A stretch of 32,198 nt of DNA from an uncultured Isosphaeraceae bacterium. GTDB lineage: Bacteria; Planctomycetota; Planctomycetia; Isosphaerales; Isosphaeraceae. The notes under the pieces are model-generated. The model made no database searches and was not told the DNA's origin. It worked only from the letters and a program-made list of their open reading frames with translations. The translations under genes and the position numbers were made by a program. Positions 24,268 through 31,586 of the stretch are shown here, piece by piece. Positions within the stretch are counted from its first letter, which is position 1, and each line of letters opens with the position of its first letter. Location: the NCBI GenBank assembly GCA_937858365.1, contig CALLYK010000159.1, positions 1 to 32,198 of the forward strand. Direction: 5' to 3'.

Positions 24268-25080
24268 TCAAGGTAGTGGTGGGTCTTGAACTCGGGTGAA
24301 CGTGGTGATGATGGGCAAGCCGTCGGCGCCTTCCTTGAACTCGGTCGGGCGAGGTTTGCCGGGTCCGTTGTTGCAAACGCGGAGGGTGTCTCCGTCGAGT
24401 TCATAGGTCCCCAGCAAGTCGGGCATGACGCCGCCGTCGGCCTGGGTGCGGTCGACGCTGGTCCAAGCCTTGGGTCGGGCCTTCTCATCCAGGACGAGGC
24501 GGGCCGAGACCGTGATCGGCTTGCCGTCCGGGCCGGTGGCCTTCACGCGGATCGACGAGCCCTGGACGGTCAATGTGAGTGGGCCGCCGCGATCGGTGGT
24601 CGCCGCGCGCCAAGTGCCTTGCAAGCGCGCCAGGTCTCCGGTGGGCGCGGCCTCGTCCTTCACGGGCTTGACCCTCTGAAAGACGGTAAGTGTAGGGCCC
24701 TCTTCGCCTTCCGCGAAGCGGGTGGGCCGAGGCTGGCCCGGAGTGGCGCCGCAAATACGAAGGGAGTCGCCTTCGAGGACGTAAATCGCCATGAGGTCCG
24801 GTAGCGCCTGGCCGTCTTCGCGCGTGAGATTGGTCAAGTCGAGCGTCTTGGGCTGGGTGGTCTCGTCGACCTTCCACAACGCCTTGATCGCAACCGGCTT
24901 GTCATCGGGCCCTCGCGTCTCGAGCCGGCACTCCTTCTCGGCGATCGTCAGGACGAAGGTCGCCCCCGAGGGCGCCATCGCCTTCCAGGACCCGCGCAGG
25001 CGGGCCATGTCGCCGTCGGGCTGGTGGGTCGTCGCGACCAAGAGGGCAAGCGGAGCCAGCGGCCCGAACAAGGCGATCAC
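24268..25080 (-). CDS. Secreted protein with two TIGR03067 domains
   Basis: This 270-residue protein starts at GTG, with GGAGG eight bases upstream, and has a hydrophobic export signal (MIALFGPLAPLALLVATT). Like its downstream neighbour it holds two TIGR03067 copies (about 22-140 and 147-270), with GDMARLRGSW and GDLARLQGTW openings and two CGATPGQPRPTRF / CNNGPGKPRPTEF blocks. The two genes therefore carry four copies of the domain and arose by duplication. It is the first gene of the pair. The ligand and role are unknown. A C-terminal stretch, GLPIITTFTRVQDPP, ends the barrel as in the other copies. Confidence 0.83.
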   Translation of the reverse strand: MIALFGPLAPLALLVATTHQPDGDMARLRGSWKAMAPSGATFVLTIAEKECRLETRGPDDKPVAIKALWKVDETTQPKTLDLTNLTREDGQALPDLMAIYVLEGDSLRICGATPGQPRPTRFAEGEEGPTLTVFQRVKPVKDEAAPTGDLARLQGTWRAATTDRGGPLTLTVQGSSIRVKATGPDGKPITVSARLVLDEKARPKAWTSVDRTQADGGVMPDLLGTYELDGDTLRVCNNGPGKPRPTEFKEGADGLPIITTFTRVQDPPLP

Positions 25081-25367
25081 GGCGGGGACCTCCGATGACG
25101 ACGTACCAAGCGGGCGCGCATGCCGAAGCCCGACTCGACCTCAAGATCACAACGAGTCCAGCCAGGCGAATCAAGGGGAGAGCTCTGCGTGATGGTCAGA
25201 TGTCCCATGGTCACGAGACCGAAGGCCGCCTCACTCGACTGGGCTTGAGTCTCGCGTCTGTCTCGCAAGCAAGTTATGGTAGGCCCTATTGAAGGCCTTT
25301 ACTCAGGCGGTTGATCGGCATCGTCGGCCGGTCCTGCCCAACAGAAGCGCGTTACGGAGTCCCGTTC

Positions 25368-26534
25368 ATGGGCGCACCGATTACGTTGTCCAATCCTCCC
25401 CGAGTCGCCTTGATCGGCGGTGGCTTCATCGGCCCCGTTCATGCCGAGGCCCTGCGCCGGATCGGCGTGCCGGTCATCGGCGTCCTCGAGCTCACGCCCG
25501 AGATGGGCCGAAGCACGGCCGCGAAACTGGGCGTCGCCAGGGTCTTTGAAACATTGGATGCGCTCGTTTCGGACGCCGAGGTGAGCGCTGTCCACATCGC
25601 CTCTCCGAACCCTGTCCACTTCGAGCAGGCCAAAAAAGCCCTCGAAGCGGGCAAGCACGTCCTTTGCGAGAAGCCCTTGGCAGTTACGGCGGCGGAGACG
25701 GCGGAACTGGCCAAGCTCTCCGCGAGTCGTCCCAAGCAAGCGGCCGGTGTCAATTACAACATCCGTTTCTACCCTATTTCCCATGAGATGCGCTCACGCG
25801 TCGCAAAGGGCGACATCGGAAAGGTCCTTTCCGTGACCGGTTCGTACACGCAGGATTGGCTCTTGCAGCCGACCGACTACAACTGGCGCGTCGAGCCCGA
25901 CGGGGCCACGAACCTGCGCGCGATCGCCGACATCGGCACGCATTGGATGGACCTGGCCCAGTTCGTGACCGGCCTGAAGATCGAGCGCGTGCTCGCCGAC
26001 CTGGCCACGTTTCACCCCGAACGTCAGAAGCCGGTCGGCGGTTCGGAGACGTTCACGGGCTCGGCCGCCGCGGCGCGTCCCACCGTGCCGGTCAAGATCG
26101 TGACCGAAGACTACGGCGCCGTCCTCATGCGATTCACGGGCGGCGCGCGGGGCGTTTATCACGCCACGCAATGCCAAGCGGGTCGCAAGAACCGGTTGGC
26201 ATTGGAGGTCTCGGGCACCGAGGGCTCGCTCGTTTGGGACAGCCAGGAGCCGGACGTCCTTTGGATCGGCCGCCGCGGTCGTCCCAACGAGATCATGCAG
26301 CGCGACCCAGCGAACCTAGTCGCCGAGGCCGCGGAGATCTCCCATTATCCGGGCGGTCACGCGGAGGGCTTTCCCGACGCCTTCAAGCAGCTCGCTTTGT
26401 CGATGTACCGGTGGGTCGGCAATGGCTCGGAAGGCCCCGCGCCCTTCCCGACGTTCGCCGACGGGCATCAAGAAGTCCGAATCTGCGAGGCGATCGCCCA
26501 GAGCCACCGACAAGGCGCCTGGGTCGAGGTTTGA
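25368..26534 (+). CDS. Gfo/Idh/MocA-family NAD(P)-dependent oxidoreductase
   Basis: The ATG at 25368 is chosen over the earlier in-frame start at 25311 because GGAG lies nine bases upstream and the Rossmann fold begins soon after, giving 388 residues. The nucleotide-binding motif GGGFIG is at 17-22, the EKP motif with the catalytic-region lysine at 101-103, and a DIGTHWMD block lies about residue 185, as expected for the C-terminal substrate domain. Family members oxidise or epimerise sugars, inositols and related polyols in the cytosol; the exact substrate is not readable. No signal peptide is present. The DUF72 gene begins eight bases after the stop codon. Because the family is broad I give no gene symbol. 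Confidence 0.93.
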   Translation: MGAPITLSNPPRVALIGGGFIGPVHAEALRRIGVPVIGVLELTPEMGRSTAAKLGVARVFETLDALVSDAEVSAVHIASPNPVHFEQAKKALEAGKHVLCEKPLAVTAAETAELAKLSASRPKQAAGVNYNIRFYPISHEMRSRVAKGDIGKVLSVTGSYTQDWLLQPTDYNWRVEPDGATNLRAIADIGTHWMDLAQFVTGLKIERVLADLATFHPERQKPVGGSETFTGSAAAARPTVPVKIVTEDYGAVLMRFTGGARGVYHATQCQAGRKNRLALEVSGTEGSLVWDSQEPDVLWIGRRGRPNEIMQRDPANLVAEAAEISHYPGGHAEGFPDAFKQLALSMYRWVGNGSEGPAPFPTFADGHQEVRICEAIAQSHRQGAWVEV

Positions 26535-26542
26535 GGCGCGCC

Positions 26543-27511
26543 ATGCCGCAACTCCCTCTCTTCGACGACTACGAGCGGCCCCCCTTGGCCGCTCGCTTGG
26601 CCCCCAAGCTTCACGCCCTGGCCGAACGGGGCGTTTATCTCGGCACGAGTTCCTGGAAGTACGAAGGCTGGCTCGGCTCGATTTACGAGGAGGCCCGCTA
26701 CAAGGTGCGCGGAAAGTTCTCGCAACGGGCCTTCGAGTCCGAATGCCTGACCGAGTACGCCGAGACCTTCCCAATCGTCGGCGGTGACTTCAGCTTCTAC
26801 CAATTCCCGAGCGCGGCCTATTGGGAAAAACTCTTCAATGCGGGCCCTTCCGAGCTTCTTTTCGGTCTGAAGGTGCCCGAGGAAGTGACGGTCGCGACCT
26901 GGCCGGGTCACGCTCGATCCGGCAAACGCGCGGGTCAGGCGAACGCGTCTTTTCTCGACCCGGGCCTGTTCGAAGCGGCCTTCGCCCGACCCTTGGGCCC
27001 CTATCGCGAACGTCTGGCCGTGCTCATGTTTGAGTTCGGCACTTTTCCCAAGAAAACATTTCCCAACGTGTCGGCCTTTCTCGAACGCCTCGACCCATTT
27101 CTGTCCGCCTTGCCGAGCGGGTTTCGCTACGGTGTCGAGGTCCGGAACCCCGAGTACCTCGGTCGCGACTACTTTCAGACACTGAAGGCCCACGGGGCGG
27201 CACACGTGTTCAACGCCTGGACTCGCATGCCCGAGATCGACGACCAACTGGAGATGGAAGGGTCGGAGACGGCCGCCTTTTTCGTCGCGCGGGCCCTTCT
27301 ACGCAGGGGCCGGACCTACGAGCAAGCCGTGGGCATGTTCGAACCCTATCGCGAGACGCAAGAACCGTTGCCACGCGCCCGAGAAGGTCTTCTGGCTCTG
27401 GTAGAACGTGCGAGAAAGCGCAAGAAGCCGGCCTTCCTCTTCATCAACAATCGGCTCGAAGGGTTCGCCCCGGGGACCATCGAAGCGGTCGCCGATGCGC
27501 TGGGGGCGTGA
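26543..27511 (+). CDS. DUF72 family protein
   Basis: This 322-residue protein begins at an ATG whose Shine-Dalgarno GAGG overlaps the stop codon of the oxidoreductase gene, so the two are translated from one mRNA. The family signature GTSSWKYEGWLGSIY lies at about 34-48, followed by YAETFPIVGGDFSFYQFP, LLFGLKVPEEVT, the strand RYGVEVRNPEY and a final FLFINNRLEGFAP. DUF72 is a TIM-barrel-like family of unknown activity, sometimes discussed as nuclease- or isomerase-like; I make no functional claim. The frame is open far upstream (from 25856), but that part overlaps the oxidoreductase and is a shadow. Confidence 0.9.
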   Translation: MPQLPLFDDYERPPLAARLAPKLHALAERGVYLGTSSWKYEGWLGSIYEEARYKVRGKFSQRAFESECLTEYAETFPIVGGDFSFYQFPSAAYWEKLFNAGPSELLFGLKVPEEVTVATWPGHARSGKRAGQANASFLDPGLFEAAFARPLGPYRERLAVLMFEFGTFPKKTFPNVSAFLERLDPFLSALPSGFRYGVEVRNPEYLGRDYFQTLKAHGAAHVFNAWTRMPEIDDQLEMEGSETAAFFVARALLRRGRTYEQAVGMFEPYRETQEPLPRAREGLLALVERARKRKKPAFLFINNRLEGFAPGTIEAVADALGA

Positions 27512-27573
27512 GATCGGGGCTTGCGTTCCTCCTCGTGGGTCTATGCGATGCGGGTGGATGCGGGTCCGATCGT

Positions 27574-27594
27574 GACCGCCGCGTGGGAGCGGTC
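27574..27594 (+). terminator. Weak hairpin after the DUF72 gene
   Basis: GACCGC (27574-27579) pairs with GCGGTC (27589-27594), and a short TTTT run follows at 27601-27604. It may end the oxidoreductase/DUF72 transcript, but the stem is only six pairs and the loop is nine bases. Confidence 0.3.
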
Positions 27595-27603
27595 GTCGCC
27601 TTT

Positions 27604-27612
27604 TGGTATGAT
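27604..27612 (+). promoter_or_regulatory. Extended -10 promoter candidate for the phosphatase/DUF1569 operon
   Basis: TGGTATGAT matches the extended -10 form TGnTATnAT, with TATGAT differing from consensus at one position. There is no matching -35 box. It lies 42 bases before the ATG at 27654. Confidence 0.4.
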
Positions 27613-27653
27613 GGAAGGGCGAATGCTGAGGGACCGAGGAGCGTAATAACGCG

Positions 27654-28433
27654 ATGGACGCATGGGACGAAGAGCTTGAGTTCGTGAAGGCTCTGGCGAC
27701 GGAGTCGGCCGAGATCGCGCTCAAGCGGGCCTGCTCGGTGAAGCCCGAGGAGAAGGCCAATCGGAGCTATGTCACCGACCTGGATCGCGACCTCGAACTG
27801 CTCATTCGCGGTCGCCTGGCCGAACGCTATCCGGAAGACCGGCTCACTGGCGAGGAGTACGCGGCCTCGGGCGGAGACGGGAAACGGCGCTGGAGCATAG
27901 ACCCGATCGACGGCACAGGAAACCTCGTCCATCAACTTCCCCTCTGGGCAATTTCGATCGGACTGATCGACGCGGGCGAGCCCGTGCTGGGCGTGATCGC
28001 CTTGCCGCCGCTCAAGGAGCTTTACTGGGCCACCAAGGGAGGCGGGGCCTGGCGGGGCAATGATCGGATTCATGCCCCCGACGACGATCGCTTGCACAAT
28101 CAAGACAATGTCTGCCTGGGTACGAACGCCCTGCGCGTGGTGGACCCACGCAGCCTAACCGGCCGCCTGCGCGACCTGGGCAGCGCCTGCACCGAAATGG
28201 TCTTCGTGGCGAGCGGCCGATTGGCCTCGACCGCCACACTCGGCGAACAGGTCCACGACATCGCCGCGGGCACGGTCATCTGCTCGGAGGCCGGCTGCAC
28301 CTTCGCGACCCTCGACGGCCGCTACCTGAGCCCCACCGAGTTCGTCGGCGAGGCCCCCGTGGGTTCGGTCACGTTCGTCGCCCCGCCCCGACGTATGAAG
28401 TCGATCCTGAACCAGGCCCGAAGACTCCCTTGA
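27654..28433 (+). CDS. Inositol monophosphatase-family phosphatase
   Basis: This 259-residue cytosolic protein belongs to the Mg2+-dependent IMPase family, whose members remove phosphate from inositol phosphate, histidinol phosphate, PAP or sugar phosphates. Metal-binding residues are visible in TGEE (Glu67/Glu68) and DPIDGTGN (83-90, with Asp83 and Asp86). The C-terminal metal motif is HDIAAG (201-206) in place of the usual WDxAAG, with the aspartate kept. The PLxxELYWATKGGGAWRGN block is normal. The length is normal for the family. The start has GAGGAG a little far upstream. It is followed after 21 bases by three DUF1569 genes. Motifs alone cannot decide between inositol, histidinol or other phosphates. 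Confidence 0.9.
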   Translation: MDAWDEELEFVKALATESAEIALKRACSVKPEEKANRSYVTDLDRDLELLIRGRLAERYPEDRLTGEEYAASGGDGKRRWSIDPIDGTGNLVHQLPLWAISIGLIDAGEPVLGVIALPPLKELYWATKGGGAWRGNDRIHAPDDDRLHNQDNVCLGTNALRVVDPRSLTGRLRDLGSACTEMVFVASGRLASTATLGEQVHDIAAGTVICSEAGCTFATLDGRYLSPTEFVGEAPVGSVTFVAPPRRMKSILNQARRLP

Positions 28434-28454
28434 GTCCCCAACGAGGAAGACGCC

Positions 28455-28910
28455 GTGACGGCCGGAAGACGGGCCCTCTCGTTTCAATCACTCGATGAAG
28501 TGATGCCCGACGTGGACCGCCTCGCCAGCGGCCACACGGCCAAGGGTCAATGGACATTGGGGCAGATTTGCCGTCACCTGGCGGTCGCGCTTCAAGGCAC
28601 GATTCTCAACAGGGTGCGCCACGAAAGGCCAGTCGAGCTTTCCGAGGAGCAGCGGGCGAGGCGCGAACGAATCCTCGTTCAAGGTGTCTTTCCGGAAGGG
28701 GCCCCGATCCCTTTGGAGCGACTCGTGCCTCCGTCCAGCCTGGACGACAATATTGAAGTCGAAGCACTGCGCGAGGCCCTGAACAAATATCAGGCGACGG
28801 CGGGCGAGTTCGGGCCCCACCCGCTTCTGGGCCAACTTGAGCGGGCCGAATGGGACCGGTTTCACATCGTCCACTGCGCGCATCACCTCAGCTTCCTTGA
28901 GGCGTCTTGA
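28455..28910 (+). CDS. DUF1569 protein, copy 1 of 3
   Basis: This 151-residue protein starts at GTG, with GAGGAAG upstream. It follows the DUF1569 plan, thought to be a DinB/YfiT-like four-helix fold: an N-terminal RRALSFQSLDEVMPDV segment, GH-x4-GQWTLGQICRHL with a single histidine, and a C-terminal cluster, HIVHCAHHLSF. In DinB-like proteins such histidines bind a metal ion, so a metal site made by the helix-2 histidine and the C-terminal cluster is likely; no reaction is known. It has no signal peptide. It differs from copies 2 and 3 in a longer charged middle segment (SEEQRARRERI). Its TGA overlaps the next ATG (TGATG at 28908-28912), so translation is coupled. Confidence 0.85.
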   Translation: MTAGRRALSFQSLDEVMPDVDRLASGHTAKGQWTLGQICRHLAVALQGTILNRVRHERPVELSEEQRARRERILVQGVFPEGAPIPLERLVPPSSLDDNIEVEALREALNKYQATAGEFGPHPLLGQLERAEWDRFHIVHCAHHLSFLEAS

Positions 28911-29389
28911 TGACCAAAGGCCGCCGCACCCTCGACTTCGCATCGCCCAAGTTGATCCGACCCGATGTCGAGCTCCTCTTGCGCGGGCATCGCACGGTGG
29001 GGCGATGGTCGCTTGCACAGGTCCTCAACCATTGTGCCATGACCGCAAACTGGTCAATCGATGGCTTCCTGACGAAGCCGGCGCCCCGCGTCGTGCGGAT
29101 GGTCTTGGGCGGACTCGCCAAGCGGTCGATGCTCGGCAAACGACGCATCCCCGAAGGCTTCCCGCTGCCCAAGCCGTATCACCCACGACCAGGACTCGAC
29201 CTGAACGCCGAGGTTGCGGCGTTCGGCGTCGCGATCGATCGAGTCATTCGCCATGAAGGCCCCTTCGCTAAGCATCCGCTCTTCGAGTCGATGTCGCGCG
29301 ACGAGTGGCGCGTGTACCATTGCGTTCATTGCGCACACCATCTCAGTTTCGTCATTCCCACCGATCAGAGCAATGGGGCCCACGCATGA
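28910..29389 (+). CDS. DUF1569 protein, copy 2 of 3
   Basis: The ATG at 28910 shares one base with the stop codon of copy 1; a TTG at 28907 is also in frame but less likely. The protein has 159 residues. It keeps the family pattern: RRTLDFASPKLIRPDV, RWSLAQVLNHC in the second helix, and YHCVHCAHHLSF at the end, which has the same histidine set as copy 1. Its middle part (GGLAKRSMLGKRRIPEGFPLP) resembles copy 3 more than copy 1. It is cytosolic and of unknown reaction. The last codons overlap the ATG of copy 3. Confidence 0.87.
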   Translation: MTKGRRTLDFASPKLIRPDVELLLRGHRTVGRWSLAQVLNHCAMTANWSIDGFLTKPAPRVVRMVLGGLAKRSMLGKRRIPEGFPLPKPYHPRPGLDLNAEVAAFGVAIDRVIRHEGPFAKHPLFESMSRDEWRVYHCVHCAHHLSFVIPTDQSNGAHA

Positions 29390-29850
29390 CGACCGCCCAA
29401 CGTCGGACCTTGAATTTCGCCTCGCTTGACGACGTGATGCCCGAAGTCGAACGCCTGATGGCGGGCCATGTGACGGTCGGCAAGTGGACCCTAGGCGAGA
29501 TTTGCGACCACCTCGCCACCACGATGAACCGCGCCCTCGACGGTTTCCCCAAGCCCATGCCCTGGATCGTCCGTCGGACGATTGGCCCCTTCTTTCTCAA
29601 GAAGATCTTGAGCGACGGGGCGATGGCCACGGGGATCAAGGTCCCCGAACTTCTGATGCCCAAGCCCGGGACCGACGCCCATCAAAGTGCCGAGGCCCTC
29701 CGAACGGCGATCCAGCGCCTAAAGAACGCCCCCGACCCTCCGCCCGAGAACGCCTTCTTCGGCTTCATGTCGAAAGACCAGATGCTCCGCTTGCAGACGA
29801 TCCACACGGCCCATCACTTGAGCTTCGCGGTCCCGACGTCCGGGAAATAG
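29386..29850 (+). CDS. DUF1569 protein, copy 3 of 3, altered histidine cluster
   Basis: The ATG at 29386 overlaps the TGA of copy 2 (ATGA), and the earlier in-frame start at 29305 would read through copy 2, so 154 residues is preferred. The N-terminal half is regular (RRTLNFASLDDVMPEV, KWTLGEICDHL). At the C-terminus the cluster is QTIHTAHHLSF, so the first histidine present in copies 1 and 2 is a glutamine and the cysteine is a threonine. The HxxHH part is kept, so metal binding may persist with a changed ligand set. No terminator T-tract follows, but a GC hairpin lies about 30 bases downstream. Confidence 0.87.
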   Translation: MTTAQRRTLNFASLDDVMPEVERLMAGHVTVGKWTLGEICDHLATTMNRALDGFPKPMPWIVRRTIGPFFLKKILSDGAMATGIKVPELLMPKPGTDAHQSAEALRTAIQRLKNAPDPPPENAFFGFMSKDQMLRLQTIHTAHHLSFAVPTSGK

Positions 29851-29879
29851 TCGATTGGAGAATTCCCGCACGTGGCGAT

Positions 29880-29900
29880 CCGGGGAGCCCTGGTCCCCGG
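29880..29900 (+). terminator. Hairpin after the DUF1569 triplet
   Basis: CCGGGGA (29880-29886) and TCCCCGG (29894-29900) are perfect reverse complements around a seven-base loop, 30 bases past the last stop codon. There is no T-tract, as for several hairpins in this GC-rich window. From 29901 to about 30035 I see no gene. Confidence 0.45.
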
Positions 29901-30059
29901 TTCCCGCCGGAAGGGTGATCGTTAGACTTGCCCATCTGGCCGACTAACTTCTTATGTTGACGCGACGAGATCGCCGTCGATCCTCGACTCCACGCCCACA
30001 TGACGTCACGCGATCGAAGAAGCGAAGGACGCGCCATGTATTATATTCAATAGAAAGAT

Positions 30060-30359
30060 TTGAAAACCTATGAAATCTATAAGTTAGTCTCCTGTTGCCT
30101 GATCATGTTGGGGGGTGGGCTGGCCGGTTGGCTCATGGGGTCGGCGATCGGCCCCATGCGTTTGGAACTCTCGGGCGAACTGGTCAACGTCGCGTTCGTC
30201 ACGATCGGGTTGGCGGCCACGTTTCTCGCCTGCAATTACGCCATCGAAAGGCGAGAGGCGCGGGACCGAAATCGCATGTACTTTGATATTCTTAAGAACC
30301 ACATCTCGCCTGGGACGAACGGAACCCACTCCGATCTATCGCCCTCGCGATCGTTTTGA
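30060..30359 (+). CDS. Small two-helix membrane protein, possibly truncated by an amber codon
   Basis: Read from TTG at 30060 this gives 99 residues with two membrane segments (about 9-30, VSCCLIMLGGGLAGWLMGSA, and 42-62, VNVAFVTIGLAATFLACNYA) and a charged C-terminal tail (ERREARDRNR...). No family is recognised. A better start, ATG at 30036 with AAGGA about seven bases upstream, is in the same frame but runs MYYIQ and then hits TAG at 30051-30053. So the gene either starts at the poor TTG, carries a nonsense mutation near its 5' end, has a short leader peptide, or contains a sequencing error. The hydrophobic pattern argues that the downstream part is or was coding. Confidence 0.55.
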   Translation: MKTYEIYKLVSCCLIMLGGGLAGWLMGSAIGPMRLELSGELVNVAFVTIGLAATFLACNYAIERREARDRNRMYFDILKNHISPGTNGTHSDLSPSRSF

Positions 30360-30387
30360 GCCTGGTCGCGAGACCTCGTTCGTCGAG

Positions 30388-30407
30388 GGTCGGCGGGCCT
30401 GCCGACC
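30388..30407. terminator. Hairpin between convergent genes
   Basis: GGTCGGC (30388-30394) pairs perfectly with GCCGACC (30401-30407) over a six-base loop. It sits in the 63-base gap between the small membrane gene and the end of the DUF1559 gene, where it could serve both. Confidence 0.45.
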
Positions 30408-30422
30408 GGCGCTCCGCCAGGG

Positions 30423-31495
30423 TCACCAAGCGTCGGTCGTCACGACTTCGCCACCGGCCCTCGACGCGAGTTTCTGCCAGACGCCCGGCTCGGGTGCGTT
30501 GATCCACCATCCTTCCGAGCTGCGAACAACCCCCATCGGACGACCTGTGAGTCGGTCGAACGGGCAGGTCTGGATCGTGTCCGAAAGAAAATGGGCCGAG
30601 CCATCGCCCATGAGGACGTGCAGACCTCCTGGATGCATACTAGACGCCGCCTCGGTGTGGGCCACACCGGCCCCCATCGCCACTTTGAACGGCATGTTGG
30701 GCGGGAAGAAGGTCGTCATGAGCGTGTCTCCCCAGTTACCCGACGGCCACCACCCGCTCTTCGCGGCCAGCGCTGGGTCGATCGCCGCGAGACGCCCGAA
30801 AGTCGCGGTGGCCTTCTCGGTGAAAAAGAACGTGTTGGCCAACCTATCGGTCACGTGGGCCAAGCGGATCGGGGACACGTCGTTGAAGGACCCGTTGGTT
30901 TGAGCGATGGACGGAGCGGGAACGCGACATCGGAATCGTGGACGCAAAATGGCGTCGACCTCGAAGGTCCCGAAACATCCCGAATAACTTGTAAGCACCA
31001 TCTGGAGGGGTCGGCCCTCATCACCCGTCGCGTAAGGAGTGAGCTCGTTCGGCGTGAGTGCCATTGGACGGCCCGCGCCGGGATCGCTCGGACAAGCATA
31101 TAGGGCGATGGCTGTCCGATGGACCGTTGTGTTCTCCATGCCGAAAATCGTCAAATCATGATTGATTGAATCGTAGAGTGTCTGTTGATCGATGTGGGGG
31201 AGGAGAAAGCGAGGATTCCTTTGTCGACGGCTGGAGAGATGCATGGAGGATGTGACCCGGCGAAACGCCGGTCGTACATGGGGACTCTGCCAGGTGGAAG
31301 ACAGCCGACGGAATCATGATACAGATTGAGTGCCAGGCCGATTTGCCTCAAATTGGACGTGCATTGGACACGCCTCGCCGCCTCCCGGGCGCGCTGCACG
31401 GCGGGAAGAAGTAGTCCCATCAGGATGGAGAGGATGGCGATGAGGACCAAGAGTTCGACGAGAGTGAAGCCGAACTTGCGCAGGTCGCGCGTCAT
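30423..31495 (-). pseudogene. DUF1559 pilin-like protein, frameshifted
   Basis: The gene begins at ATG 31495 with a type IV prepilin signal: a nine-residue basic leader, MTRDLRKFG, then [13 protein letters not shown] with the conserved glutamate at position 5 after the cleavage site. It continues with [21 protein letters not shown], the usual DUF1559 start, and PPGRV. The frame then changes. The C-terminal half ([24 protein letters not shown], and the closing GGLHVLMGDGSAHFLSD) is in a second frame ending at the TGA at 30423. One base is missing between about 31205 and 31290, and the two frames overlap from 31313 to 31151. The total would be about 357 residues, normal for DUF1559 secreted or surface pilin-like proteins. 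No classic slippery heptamer is visible, so an indel or sequencing error is likelier than programmed frameshifting. Confidence 0.85.
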
Positions 31496-31586
31496 GTCCA
31501 CCTTGCCGGATGGTCGAAGACGATCGATGCGACCCATGATCTTCTCGTTCGGGGACCTCGCGGACAGAAACGGCCGGGTCTCGGGT

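Noticed and set aside
25856-26542. An N-terminal extension of the DUF72 protein over the oxidoreductase
   Set aside because: The extra residues are Arg-rich shadow sequence; ATG 26543 has its own ribosome binding site and the family starts there.
31201-31260. Programmed -1 frameshifting in the DUF1559 gene
   Set aside because: No X XXY YYZ slippery heptamer is visible in the overlap, and DUF1559 genes are not known to use it.
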